NCBI GenBank assembly: GCA_964342805.1
Contig: CAYFHQ010000009.1
Location: forward strand, 1-64,000
Length of the DNA stretch: 64,000 nt
Source: CAYFHQ01 sp964342805
Lineage (GTDB): Bacteria > Bacillota > Clostridia > Peptostreptococcales > Acidaminobacteraceae
Direction of reading: 5' to 3'
How positions within the stretch are numbered: position 1 is the first letter of the stretch; the number at the start of each line of letters is the position of its first letter. Below are positions 33,006-40,680 of the stretch, in pieces. Both the position numbers and the translations under genes were made by a program. Under the pieces are notes generated by a model. The model saw only the letters and a list, made by a program, of their open reading frames with translations, searched no databases and was not told the origin of the DNA.

Positions 33006-33914
33006 CTAGGAGGACTGGTCCATTTTGACCTCTTCCACGCTTTGACCTGGCCTCACAGGGCCGCTTTCATTATACAAGAATGTTTTCAGGTCTGCCATTT
33101 GCCTCTTCATGTCCCCATAGCCCTGGTCAAAGACCAGTTCCAACTTGTCAGCACTCCGCTCCAAGCGACTGGCTGCAATGGGAGTCTGTGGGGCAATAAT
33201 AAAGGCCCTCCCTTGCTTTTCCAGTTCAAACAAGCGGCCCCTAGTCTCGTTATAACGCTCATGACGGGTCAAGAGGAGGTCAACCAACTTGGGGTACTTG
33301 CGATACTTCCACTTGAGTAAACGCTTCATGGAAATCTGCTTCTTTTCGTAGTCCCGAGTCTGGGTCAAAACCACCACCACCCGGTCATTCCCCTGGTCCA
33401 GGGCCCTCTGCAGGGGAATGGGGTCGGCTATGCCACCGTCTAGACAGGGCTTGCCGTCAATCCATTTGACATTGGAAATCAGGGGCAGGCTCACAGAAGC
33501 CGTCAAGGACTCCATAATAGACACTCGCCCATTCTTGGGATAGTACTCCGCCAGGCCACTTTCACAGTTGGTCCCCACCACTTCATACTCCATGGGAGAC
33601 TGGGCAAAGGCTTCAAAGTCGAAGGGGACAATATGTTCAGGAATCTCCCTAAAGATAAAGTCCATACCAAAAAGTTCCCCTTCCAAGAACCACCGTCGCC
33701 AGCTCTTATATCGAGAATCGTCTAAAAATGCGATATTGACTACTTTATTTCGTCCAATTTGTTTGGTCACGTAGGAAGCGCCATTACAAGCACCCATGGA
33801 CACACCGATGCCATAGGGGAATTCTATATTTTCTTCCATGAGTGCGTCCAGGACCCCGCTGGTCCATACGCCGCGAAAGCCACCGCCTTCTAAAATCAGG
33901 GCTGTTTTCTTCAT
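33006..33914 (-). CDS. Patatin-like phospholipase
   Basis: The 302-residue patatin-family serine hydrolase has the oxyanion motif EGGGFRGVWTSGVLDAL, the nucleophile elbow GVSMG (Ser near 41) and the catalytic Asp in CLDGGIADPIP. The Ser-Asp dyad is complete, so it should be an active lipid acyl hydrolase in the cytoplasm. There is no signal peptide. GAGGAGAC precedes the ATG. The neighbours are unrelated. Confidence 0.93.
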   Translation of the reverse strand: MKKTALILEGGGFRGVWTSGVLDALMEENIEFPYGIGVSMGACNGASYVTKQIGRNKVVNIAFLDDSRYKSWRRWFLEGELFGMDFIFREIPEHIVPFDFEAFAQSPMEYEVVGTNCESGLAEYYPKNGRVSIMESLTASVSLPLISNVKWIDGKPCLDGGIADPIPLQRALDQGNDRVVVVLTQTRDYEKKQISMKRLLKWKYRKYPKLVDLLLTRHERYNETRGRLFELEKQGRAFIIAPQTPIAASRLERSADKLELVFDQGYGDMKRQMADLKTFLYNESGPVRPGQSVEEVKMDQSS

Positions 33915-34013
33915 GATTGTCTCCTCGGTTTTGATCCTCAGTCACAGGATTCACCTGTGGTCACATGGTTCAATGGTAACATATTTCACCTAGCCTTTTG
34001 GTCAAAAACCCAA

Positions 34014-34075
34014 AGAAAAAGATGAGCCACACTCACTGAAACCCTGTAAGGAAAGGGACTCCAGCGGTGTGGCTC
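34014..34075 (-). terminator. Terminator after azoR
   Basis: GAGCCACAC pairs with GTGTGGCTC and an inner CCCT/AGGG-type stem, followed on the minus strand by ATCTTTTTCTTT. It lies about 40 bases after the azoR stop. Confidence 0.8.
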
Positions 34076-34111
34076 ACCTGCTATTCACGTCTACTTTGTA
34101 ATTGTCTATTG

Positions 34112-34744
34112 TTAAATGGCTGCTGCCACTTTAACCACTTGTTGGTCAATATCCGCCGCCAACTCTTCTGGGGTACGGCCAGCATTGGTGCCTTCGATCA
34201 GGATCGGGGTCACGTCAGAAACACCGATAAAACCAAGGATGTTCTTCATGTAGCGGTGGCCCATTTCCAAGTCAGCTGCAGGTCCCTGGCTGTAGAAACC
34301 GCCTGCCGCTTGAATATGAACAGCCTTCTTGTTTTCCAACATGCCCTGGGGGCCTTGTTCAGTGTACTGGAAGGTCTTGCCGGCGATCATCATGGCGTCA
34401 ACATATTGCTTGAGTTCCGCTGGAACGGTGAAGTTCCAAAGGGGGTTCACAAAGACATAAACGTCTGCTGCCATAAATTCCTCTGTCACTTGGCCATGCT
34501 CTGCCACCTTCTTTTGCTGGGCTGGCGTTAAATCTTCAAAAGCACCGCCTCCGCCCAGAACGCCCCAAGCACCAAGAACGTCTCCGTCCAGGCCTTGAAT
34601 CGGGTTTTCGAATAGGTCTAAGACCTTAACTTCATGGTTGGGATATTTTTCTTGATATGCTTTCAGGAATGCGCTTCCTGCTTTTCGACTTACTGAATGT
34701 TCTTCTGGCTTTGGATTCGCAACAACTACCAATACTTTTTTCAT
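34112..34744 (-). CDS. azoR: FMN-dependent NADH-azoreductase / quinone reductase
   Basis: The 210-residue flavodoxin-fold AzoR family member shows the N-terminal phosphate-binding VVANPKPEEHSVSRKAGSAFL, the FMN-contact NPLWNFTVPAELKQYVD and the AAGGFYSQGPAADLEMGHRYMKNILGFIG segment. These FMN enzymes reduce quinones and azo dyes, protecting against electrophiles. The gene follows marR with an 81-base gap and carries an operator-like sequence also found in the marR promoter, so MarR control is likely. GAGGTGA precedes the ATG. Confidence 0.95.
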   Translation of the reverse strand: MKKVLVVVANPKPEEHSVSRKAGSAFLKAYQEKYPNHEVKVLDLFENPIQGLDGDVLGAWGVLGGGGAFEDLTPAQQKKVAEHGQVTEEFMAADVYVFVNPLWNFTVPAELKQYVDAMMIAGKTFQYTEQGPQGMLENKKAVHIQAAGGFYSQGPAADLEMGHRYMKNILGFIGVSDVTPILIEGTNAGRTPEELAADIDQQVVKVAAAI

Positions 34745-34761
34745 TTCGTCACCTCATCATT

Positions 34762-34778
34762 AATACTAATTCGTACTA
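34762..34778. promoter_or_regulatory. MarR-type operator copy upstream of azoR
   Basis: AATACTAATTCGTACTA contains the near-palindrome TACTAATTCGTA. It differs at a single base from the element in the marR promoter (35295-35311, opposite strand). It lies 18 bases before the azoR start codon, where bound protein would block expression. Confidence 0.7.
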
Positions 34779-34825
34779 TTTGGGGTAAAAGTAGAGGATG
34801 CGCTCATCCCCTACGTTACCACTAC

Positions 34826-35284
34826 CTATCGTTCATTATACCGACCCAACTTCTTCATGATCCGGATCAGTTCTTGCTTTTCATCTGTCGTAAGCACCGA
34901 TGTCAATTCTGCTAAATGGACCACATGCTTTTCAAAGAGTTCTTTGATCAACTCTCGACCTTGGTCAGTCAGACTCAGGGCTAACCGCCTGCGGTCAGCA
35001 GGGTCCTCCACTCTGTCGATCAAACCGTCTCGTTCCAGGTTCTTGATTACAACCGTCAAATTTCCGCCAGTGGCGTTGGTGATCTCCTTGATGTCTTTGA
35101 CACAGAGGTCTCCCTTATGATAGAGGGCTTCCAGTACAAAGAACTGCATCATGGATAGTCCAGTGAGTTCCTTAATGTAAGCAGCCTCCCGCCGTTGCAT
35201 GCACTGGGTGCCCTTGTGCAAGGACAGGACCAGCTTGAAATTCAGTTCGTTTTCATCCCCGTAGTGTGGTCGTTTGTTCTTCAT
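34826..35284 (-). CDS. MarR family regulator
   Basis: The 152-residue winged-helix regulator has LSMMQFFVLEALYHKGDLCVKDIKEITNATGGNLTVVIKNLERDGLI as the recognition region and the wing DRVEDPADRRRLALSLT. It is encoded just upstream of azoR; MarR-type sensors of quinones or electrophiles (MhqR, YodB in Bacillus) control azoreductases in the same way. It has a strong promoter overlapped by the shared operator, implying autoregulation. A redox-sensing Cys appears at position 36 or so (KGTQCMQRRE) and another at LCVKDI. Confidence 0.92.
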   Translation of the reverse strand: MKNKRPHYGDENELNFKLVLSLHKGTQCMQRREAAYIKELTGLSMMQFFVLEALYHKGDLCVKDIKEITNATGGNLTVVIKNLERDGLIDRVEDPADRRRLALSLTDQGRELIKELFEKHVVHLAELTSVLTTDEKQELIRIMKKLGRYNER

Positions 35285-35290
35285 GATCTT

Positions 35291-35319
35291 ATTTTAGTAC
35301 GAGTTAGTATTATTGTCAA
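35291..35319 (-). promoter_or_regulatory. marR promoter overlapped by the shared operator
   Basis: On the minus strand, TTGACA (35314-35319) and TAAAAT (35291-35296) are spaced by 17 bases. The element AATACTAACTCGTACTA (35295-35311 on the opposite strand) fills the spacer, so a bound repressor would block RNA polymerase. Confidence 0.75.
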
Positions 35320-35464
35320 GGGCAAAACTATACTTTTTTTGTGCAGATGCGCCCACCCCTGACTTCGACTGGTTTTACCTCTACTTAACCCGGCCCTAAC
35401 GCCTTCTACACATGGCCTTGATACACTGACACCGAAAAACCATGAACCTAGACGAGGAGACCCT

Positions 35465-36168
35465 ATGGACCTACTACCCATCCACCCACTCAACAACAAA
35501 ATAGGTGAAATGGAAAAAATGCATGCCGACATGGTCAGGACCCAAAAAGACTTGGTTTACAAGCTGGGTGAAATCGCAGAAACCCGGTCCAGGGAGACCG
35601 GTTACCACGTCAAGCGGGTTGCAGAGTACTCCAAACTCTTGGCCCTCTACTCTGGTTTTAGCCACACGGAGGCGGAAAACCTCAAAATCGCCTCCACCCT
35701 CCATGACATTGGCAAGATCGGGATACCTGACAAGATCCTACTCAAGCCAGGCCGCCTAACAGACCAGGAGTTCCTCTTGATCCAGGGCCATACACAGATT
35801 GGCTATGAACTCCTCCGAGACTCCAACCAGGCCATATTGAAGCAGGCGGCGACCATTTGTCTCTACCACCATGAACGCTACAGTGGGGGGGCTATCCTTA
35901 AAACATACAGGGTGAACAAATCCCCATTGAAGCCCGGATCGTGGCCCTGGCAGACGTCTTCGACGCCCTGGGAACCGACAGGGTTTATAAGAAGGCCTGG
36001 CCCCTGGAGGATATATTGGCCTTGATCCGCAAGGAAAGGGGCGGTCAGTTTGATCCCAACTTGGTGGACCTCTTCTTTGACCACCTCAATGAATTCCTTG
36101 TTGTCCGGGACCGCTTGGTGGACGCACCTTCGGGTAGGGTTGGTCTTTTGGCTCAGGCGGGCGCTTAA
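35465..36168 (+). pseudogene. HD-GYP phosphodiesterase gene broken by a frameshift and a stop
   Basis: The first frame gives a coiled-coil N terminus and a good HD-GYP start (TGYHVKRVAEYS, TLHDIGKIGIPDKIL, CLYHHERYSGG). The frame is lost in a run of seven G at 35885-35891; eight would be needed to reach the GGGYP motif. The second frame holds the rest of the domain (EARIVALADVFDALGTDRVYKKAW) but has a TAA just after the CCT codon of GYP. Two lesions argue for a decaying gene rather than a single sequencing error. The ATG at 35465 has GAGGAG before it. Confidence 0.8.
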
Positions 36169-36213
36169 TGCCGCCCACCAACCTTTTAAGGCCTTCCAAT
36201 AGACTATTGCTCC

Positions 36214-36882
36214 CTACAGATACGCTTTATAGTCCAAAACCCGGCCTGGATTTACCATAAAACCACTACGGACAGCGACACCTTTTAAGCCAGCTTCACC
36301 TAACTGAGACACATGCTCTGGCTGAATACCACCAATCCCTATAAGTGGAATCTGAGTCCGTGTTGTAAAAGCCTCTACAAGAGAGAGTCCTCCTCCCTCT
36401 ATGCCCGGCTTGCAGGTGGTTTCAAAGAGGGTTCCCAGGAGCAAGTAGTCCGGTGACATAGCCCCGCTTGCTTTTTCTGCAGCTTGAACCATGTTTTGTA
36501 GCAAGCTGAGTTCGGAGGGCTTGTGTATGCTACAGCCCACTACCCCACCATTTTGTCGAACTGCCTCAACGCTCTCTGTGGGCAGGGCTATGTAATCCTG
36601 GTAGGTCATATGCAAGGACACCCCATGGGCAATGGCCAGGTCCACATGGGTGTGGACACTGACCTGGGTCCGGTCGCTGGTCGTCTTCAATATCCTCCTC
36701 AGAAGGTGCTCATAGGCTGTCTTATCCAAGTCTTTTTCCCGGAGAATGACCCGGTCGACCCCATGGTCAAAAGCTTGGCCAACAAGACCTTCCAGGAGGT
36801 CAAACCCTTGGTCTTCAGGGGTTTGGTCACTTAAGATGTTGACTGGAATCAGGTGTCGATCGGTCACAAAAACGATGTCCAT
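36214..36882 (-). CDS. thiE: Thiamine-phosphate synthase-like (ThiE/TenI family)
   Basis: The 222-residue TIM-barrel protein has FVTDRHLIP, a basic GVDRVILREKDLD, HTHVDLAIAHGVSLHMTYQDYIALP and the phosphate-binding C-terminal GIGGIQPEHVSQLGEAGLKGVAVRSGF. ThiE joins the thiazole and pyrimidine phosphates; TenI homologues isomerise the thiazole. The position last in the thiSFGH operon fits either. The protein keeps the catalytic-type Arg-Glu-Lys motif near residue 48. Confidence 0.8.
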   Translation of the reverse strand: MDIVFVTDRHLIPVNILSDQTPEDQGFDLLEGLVGQAFDHGVDRVILREKDLDKTAYEHLLRRILKTTSDRTQVSVHTHVDLAIAHGVSLHMTYQDYIALPTESVEAVRQNGGVVGCSIHKPSELSLLQNMVQAAEKASGAMSPDYLLLGTLFETTCKPGIEGGGLSLVEAFTTRTQIPLIGIGGIQPEHVSQLGEAGLKGVAVRSGFMVNPGRVLDYKAYL

Positions 36883-36890
36883 GTCCCCTC

Positions 36891-37997
36891 CTAAAAGGCC
36901 ATCCAGTCCTTAAATACTGGTTGATAGCCTATGGCCCTAAGATAGTTGGCCATGTCTTCCACTGACCGGCCGTCGGCGATTTCGAACTGGGCATCTCCTT
37001 CTGCTTCCTGGTCATGGCCACCCACTGCTGTGGTTACCCCGGCAGAAAGCTTGGTGATCCCCAGTGGAATGAGGTTGTTCCTTAGGTCTGCCGACTCCCG
37101 AGTGGAAAGGGTCGTCCCAGCTTCAGGGATAAAGTTCCGTATGGCGAGTATGACCTGAACAAAGGTGGGGTCGTCCACCAAACTCTGAGGCTCAAAATGA
37201 CCTGCCGTAGGTCGAAGTCTTGGAAAAGATACACCCAGTTCTAATTCTGGGTGGTTTTTCTGTAAAAACGCGGCGTGTAAACCGGTTAACAGGGCGTCCA
37301 TCCGGTAGTCTGACAGGCCCAACAGGGCTCCTACATTGACGCTTCGCATGCCTGCTCGGGCGGCCCGTTCGGGGGCAGCCAGTCGGTAGGCATAGTCTTT
37401 TTTGGGCCCAGCTATATGGACTTGGTCATACCGGTCGGGGTCATAGGTTTCCTGGTAGATGGTCAGGCCATCCACCCCTGCTTCAATGACCGCCCTGTAT
37501 TCTTCTTCTTCCAGGGGATATATTTCAATGGAAATACTGTCAAAATACTTCTTCAAAATAGTCACTGCCTGGAGGATATAGTCCACAGAGGTGTGGACCC
37601 TGGACTCCCCTGTCAGGACCAGGATATGCCGCAGGCCTGTGGCAGCAATGGCCTTGGCCTCCGCCTCAATATCCTCCATGGTCAACATGTGTCGTCTGAT
37701 GGCATTGGTCGGACTGTAGCCACAATAGGCACAATGGTTGACGCAATAATTGGACAGGTAGAGAGGAGTATATAGGTGGACCGCCTTGCCAAAATGTTTC
37801 AAGGTTCCACTACGACTGCGGAGGGCCATGTCTTCCAAGTAGCCCATTGCAGCTGGAGACAAGAGAACCGCCAAGTCTTCAGGAGACAGACGTCTGGCAG
37901 CCAGGGCTTCCTCCACTCGCTTGAGGTCCCTGGTCTTGGTCATTTGAGACAGGTAGTCCAAGTCCAAGGAAGCCAGGTAGCTTTGAAAGGTCTCCAT
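36891..37997 (-). CDS. thiH: 2-iminoacetate synthase (radical SAM)
   Basis: ThiH cleaves tyrosine to dehydroglycine for thiazole formation using a [4Fe-4S] radical SAM cluster. The cluster motif CVNHCAYC (CxxxCxxC) is at about residues 83-90, and the rest has the expected barrel (LVLTGESRVHTSVDYI, DGLTIYQETYDPDRY, GALLGLSDYRMDAL). At 368 residues the length is normal. It starts immediately after the ThiG stop. Use of ThiH rather than ThiO is typical of anaerobes. Confidence 0.96.
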   Translation of the reverse strand: METFQSYLASLDLDYLSQMTKTRDLKRVEEALAARRLSPEDLAVLLSPAAMGYLEDMALRSRSGTLKHFGKAVHLYTPLYLSNYCVNHCAYCGYSPTNAIRRHMLTMEDIEAEAKAIAATGLRHILVLTGESRVHTSVDYILQAVTILKKYFDSISIEIYPLEEEEYRAVIEAGVDGLTIYQETYDPDRYDQVHIAGPKKDYAYRLAAPERAARAGMRSVNVGALLGLSDYRMDALLTGLHAAFLQKNHPELELGVSFPRLRPTAGHFEPQSLVDDPTFVQVILAIRNFIPEAGTTLSTRESADLRNNLIPLGITKLSAGVTTAVGGHDQEAEGDAQFEIADGRSVEDMANYLRAIGYQPVFKDWMAF

Positions 37998-38813
37998 TTA
38001 TGCGCCACCCTCTAAGGAAGTCGGTGCTTGCTGAATAGTCCCGCTGTCTTTACGAAGGAATCCAGTCAGGGGCGAAGAGGCTTGCGCCGTCTTAAACTGG
38101 GCGCCAAGCTTGGCTTCATAGGCAATCCGCCCAGCCTCCACCGCCATGGAAAAGGCCCAGCCCATGGCAATGGGGTCCTGGGCTGTGGCTATGGCTGTGT
38201 TGACCAGGACAGCGTCAGCCCCCATCTCCATGGCTTCCGCTGCCTCAGAAGGTTTACCAATTCCTGCGTCCACAATGATAGGAATATCAATCTCGTCAAT
38301 GAGGATTTGGGTCAGTTCCTTGGTCCTGATCCCCCGGTTGGTTCCGATGGGTGAACCCAGGGGCATAACCGTTGCTGCCCCAGCGTCTACCATGCGCTTG
38401 GCGTCCATTAGGTCTGGGTTCATGTAGGGCAGGCAGACAAAACCTTCTTTGGCCAGGATATCGATGGCCTTGATGGTTTCGTAGTTGTCCGGCAAAAGGT
38501 ACTTCATATCGGAAATGATTTCGAGTTTGACCCAGTTGCCTGCACCCATGGCCTTGGCCAGGCGGGCAATGCGAACGGCTTCTTCTGCCGTACGTGCGCC
38601 GGAGGTGTTGGGCAGGAGGGTGATGTGGTCTGGGATATAGTTGAGGATGTTTTCTTGGGGCTGGCTGAGGTCTACCCGGCGCAGGGCCATGGTGACCACG
38701 TTTGTACCACAGGCGTCGATGACCTGGGGAATCATTTGTTTGGCTGGGAACTTACCCGTACCTATGAATAAGCGGCTGTTTAATTCCTTGCCGCCGATAA
38801 TCAATTTGCTCAT
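37998..38813 (-). CDS. thiG: Thiazole synthase
   Basis: ThiG condenses deoxyxylulose-5-phosphate, dehydroglycine and ThiS thiocarboxylate to the thiazole. The TIM barrel shows LFIGTGKF, VVTMALRRVDL, the active-site Lys region VKLEIISDMKYLLPDN and GSPIGTNRGI plus VDAGIGKPSEA. The length (271) is slightly longer than usual, with a C-terminal tail. It lies between thiF and thiH. Confidence 0.97.
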   Translation of the reverse strand: MSKLIIGGKELNSRLFIGTGKFPAKQMIPQVIDACGTNVVTMALRRVDLSQPQENILNYIPDHITLLPNTSGARTAEEAVRIARLAKAMGAGNWVKLEIISDMKYLLPDNYETIKAIDILAKEGFVCLPYMNPDLMDAKRMVDAGAATVMPLGSPIGTNRGIRTKELTQILIDEIDIPIIVDAGIGKPSEAAEAMEMGADAVLVNTAIATAQDPIAMGWAFSMAVEAGRIAYEAKLGAQFKTAQASSPLTGFLRKDSGTIQQAPTSLEGGA

Positions 38814-38825
38814 TTGTCTTCTCCT

Positions 38826-39632
38826 TTATACATCAGATTCTCCGAGGATGAGTCTGAGGACCATGTTGGCCTGGTGGTTGGCTGCAACACCTACCCGGGG
38901 GGCCATGAGGCCGCAACCCTGGCGGGCTTCTTGGTGGCCGTCGCCGACCACATAGGCATTTTTCATGACCTTGCGGGTGACTACCGTATTGCTGGAATAG
39001 GACCCGGCCATACCTGATCCCGTGACGATGGGCTTGCCTGCTTGTTCCTGTAACCAAGTGGACAGGAGCATGGCCTTGGCCACGGGGTTGTCAAAGGCTT
39101 CTACCAGTATATCCGCCTGACCAAAGAGGCTGGACACATTGGCCTCTGTAACCAGAGCCGTCTCAGTGACGACTTCAATAAAGGGGTTAATGTCTGCCAG
39201 TAGGCCCCTAAGGGCCTGGGTTTTGTCCATGCCAATATGGCGGATAAAGTACTGCTGGCGGTTTAGGTTGGACGGTTCCACCACGTCAAAGTCCACGAGG
39301 ATAAGCTTGCCCACCCCCATACGGGCCAAGGAAACAGCACAGGTGGAACCCAGGCCACCAAGGCCGGCAATGGCTACCGTGGCGTTTTTGACCTTTTGGT
39401 GGACACCCACTGTGTGTCTGGAGACCATTAGGGCTTCCAGGTCCTCTTGCGAGGGCATTTCTCCCCGCTCAATCAGGGTCACCCGGTCATCCTCCTTTAA
39501 GTCCATCTCTTCTTTTACGATGAAGCTATTCAGCACGACCACGTCCGCTAGGGGCTTAAAGGCCTGGCAAAGGGTGAAGGTGGTTGCGGGCGCATCGATT
39601 TCAATGGGTTTTTCATTGAGATAAATCCGCAT
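38826..39632 (-). CDS. thiF: ThiF family adenylyltransferase with N-terminal ThiS-like domain
   Basis: ThiF adenylates the ThiS C terminus. The 268-residue protein begins with a ThiS/ubiquitin-like domain (about 1-60; MRIYLNEKPIEI, VVVLNSFIVKEEMDL) joined to an E1-type domain with the ATP-binding GLGGLGSTCAVSLARMGVGKLILVDFDVVEPSNLNRQQYF. The start overlaps the ThiS stop (TAATG); a longer reading upstream runs over the riboswitch and is rejected. The fused ThiS-like domain lacks the terminal Gly-Gly, so it is not itself a sulfur carrier. Confidence 0.92.
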   Translation of the reverse strand: MRIYLNEKPIEIDAPATTFTLCQAFKPLADVVVLNSFIVKEEMDLKEDDRVTLIERGEMPSQEDLEALMVSRHTVGVHQKVKNATVAIAGLGGLGSTCAVSLARMGVGKLILVDFDVVEPSNLNRQQYFIRHIGMDKTQALRGLLADINPFIEVVTETALVTEANVSSLFGQADILVEAFDNPVAKAMLLSTWLQEQAGKPIVTGSGMAGSYSSNTVVTRKVMKNAYVVGDGHQEARQGCGLMAPRVGVAANHQANMVLRLILGESDV

Positions 39633-39826
39633 TAGCCACCACCCACAAAGGCGACGATTTCCACCTTGTCCCCAGTGGACAACTCGTGGTCCAGCCATAA
39701 GTTGCTTGTAACAATAACTTCGTTGACCTCCACAACCACCTTTTCTGGTTGCAGGTTCAAATGGTGAATCAGGCTGGCAATACTGGTTCCTGGGGCCAAG
39801 TCCATTGGCTTTCCGTTGATAATCAT
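39632..39826 (-). CDS. thiS: Sulfur carrier protein ThiS
   Basis: The 64-residue ubiquitin-fold protein ends in Gly-Gly-Gly (AFVGGG), the tail to be thiocarboxylated. The ATG at 39826 follows AAGGAGG. It is first in the thiazole operon, downstream of the TPP riboswitch and its terminator, and overlaps thiF by one base of the stop/start. Confidence 0.94.
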   Translation of the reverse strand: MIINGKPMDLAPGTSIASLIHHLNLQPEKVVVEVNEVIVTSNLWLDHELSTGDKVEIVAFVGGG

Positions 39827-39852
39827 AGGTCCTCCTTGTGAAAGGGGATGCA

Positions 39853-39884
39853 TAAAAAAAGCACATGTTCCGTAGAACATGCGC
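39853..39884 (-). terminator. Intrinsic terminator of the TPP riboswitch
   Basis: On the minus strand, CATGTTCTACGGAACATG forms a hairpin (about 39862-39882), followed by TGCTTTTTTTATG. It is placed between the aptamer and thiS. Confidence 0.88.
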
Positions 39885-39911
39885 ATTGGATTCACGTTGT
39901 GAATGGTATCC

Positions 39912-39996
39912 AGCATCCCTACGTTCGCGTTAACGAAATCAGGTTCAAAGGGTTAGGATTTTCATCCCTCTCAGCCGCCTAGCGGCACCCCCTGCT
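39912..39996 (-). promoter_or_regulatory. TPP riboswitch (THI element)
   Basis: On the minus strand, GGGGGTGCC, GGCTGAGAGGGATG, ACCCTTTGAACCTGAT and ACGTAGGGATGC appear in the canonical order for the thiamine pyrophosphate aptamer. With the terminator at 39853-39884 it should stop transcription of thiSFGH-thiE when TPP is plentiful. Confidence 0.97.
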
Positions 39997-40128
39997 TCAA
40001 AAGACTCACGTCTTTCGTATGAAGTTACGCCCATTATACATGAGGGGCCAGCCCTTGTAAATGGGCAAGACGTCTCCCCATGGTTAAACCTGCAGGCCAG
40101 GGGTAAAACTAGACCAGTGGAGGTTGGT

Positions 40129-40590
40129 ATGAGAATTGTGTCCATTGACCGAACCAGAGGGGTGCTCATGGCTGTTATGGCCATCGACCACGCCAGTTTT
40201 TTTATACGAAAAGTTCATTTCACAGAAGGCTGGGGCTTGCCCATACCTGCCTATGAAGGCTGGGCAGAGTTCCTGACCCGCTTTGTTACCTACCCGGCAC
40301 CCACAGGCTTCTTGTTTTTGATGGGGGTCGGTATAGCCCTTGGGGCCCATAAAAGAACCGCCCTTCATTATTTAGGGCGGGGCGGATTGATCCTCTTGTT
40401 ACACTTTTTATTGGAGCCCCTCCTGTGGATTCTTGTCTCCTTTGGAGCTGACTTCAGGGTCTTTCGCCTTGGCGAATGGCCAGGTTCTGGTGGTCCTGTT
40501 TCTGTAGAGTTCGGTGTCCTCTTTGTCCTAGGCATGGGATACATGATTTGGGGACTCTGTCTGGTGTATAGCAAGCGGAAAGCGATCTAG
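40129..40590 (+). CDS. DUF1624/acyltransferase-like membrane protein, apparently truncated
   Basis: The 153-residue product begins like HGSNAT/DUF1624 family proteins (IDRTRGVLMAVMAIDHASFF, LTRFVTYPAPTGFLFLMGVGIAL), with several TM helices (about 10-30, 55-75, 90-110, 125-145). The family is usually longer, with further TM helices at the C terminus. Here the reading frame ends inside a terminator-like hairpin. The ATG at 40129 follows GTGGAGG by 5 bases. It could be a short natural form or a 3'-truncated remnant. Confidence 0.65.
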   Translation: MRIVSIDRTRGVLMAVMAIDHASFFIRKVHFTEGWGLPIPAYEGWAEFLTRFVTYPAPTGFLFLMGVGIALGAHKRTALHYLGRGGLILLLHFLLEPLLWILVSFGADFRVFRLGEWPGSGGPVSVEFGVLFVLGMGYMIWGLCLVYSKRKAI

Positions 40591-40600
40591 CTTTCCGCTT
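40573..40600 (+). terminator. Hairpin overlapping the end of the DUF1624-like gene
   Basis: AAGCGGAAAGC pairs perfectly with GCTTTCCGCTT around a 6-base loop and is followed by TAACTTTG. The stop codon of the gene lies inside the loop. The T-tract is short, so it is a weak terminator. Confidence 0.55.
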
Positions 40601-40680
40601 TAACTTTGTCCACAGTTAACTTTTTGAGGCCAAAGCAACTTGTCCACAAGTCCACACCCTTTCTGGGTGTAACTTCAGAA

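Noticed and set aside
38826..39866. Long ThiF reading from 39866
   Set aside because: It runs over thiS and into the riboswitch terminator; ATG 39632 overlapping the ThiS stop gives the expected ThiS-like/E1 protein.
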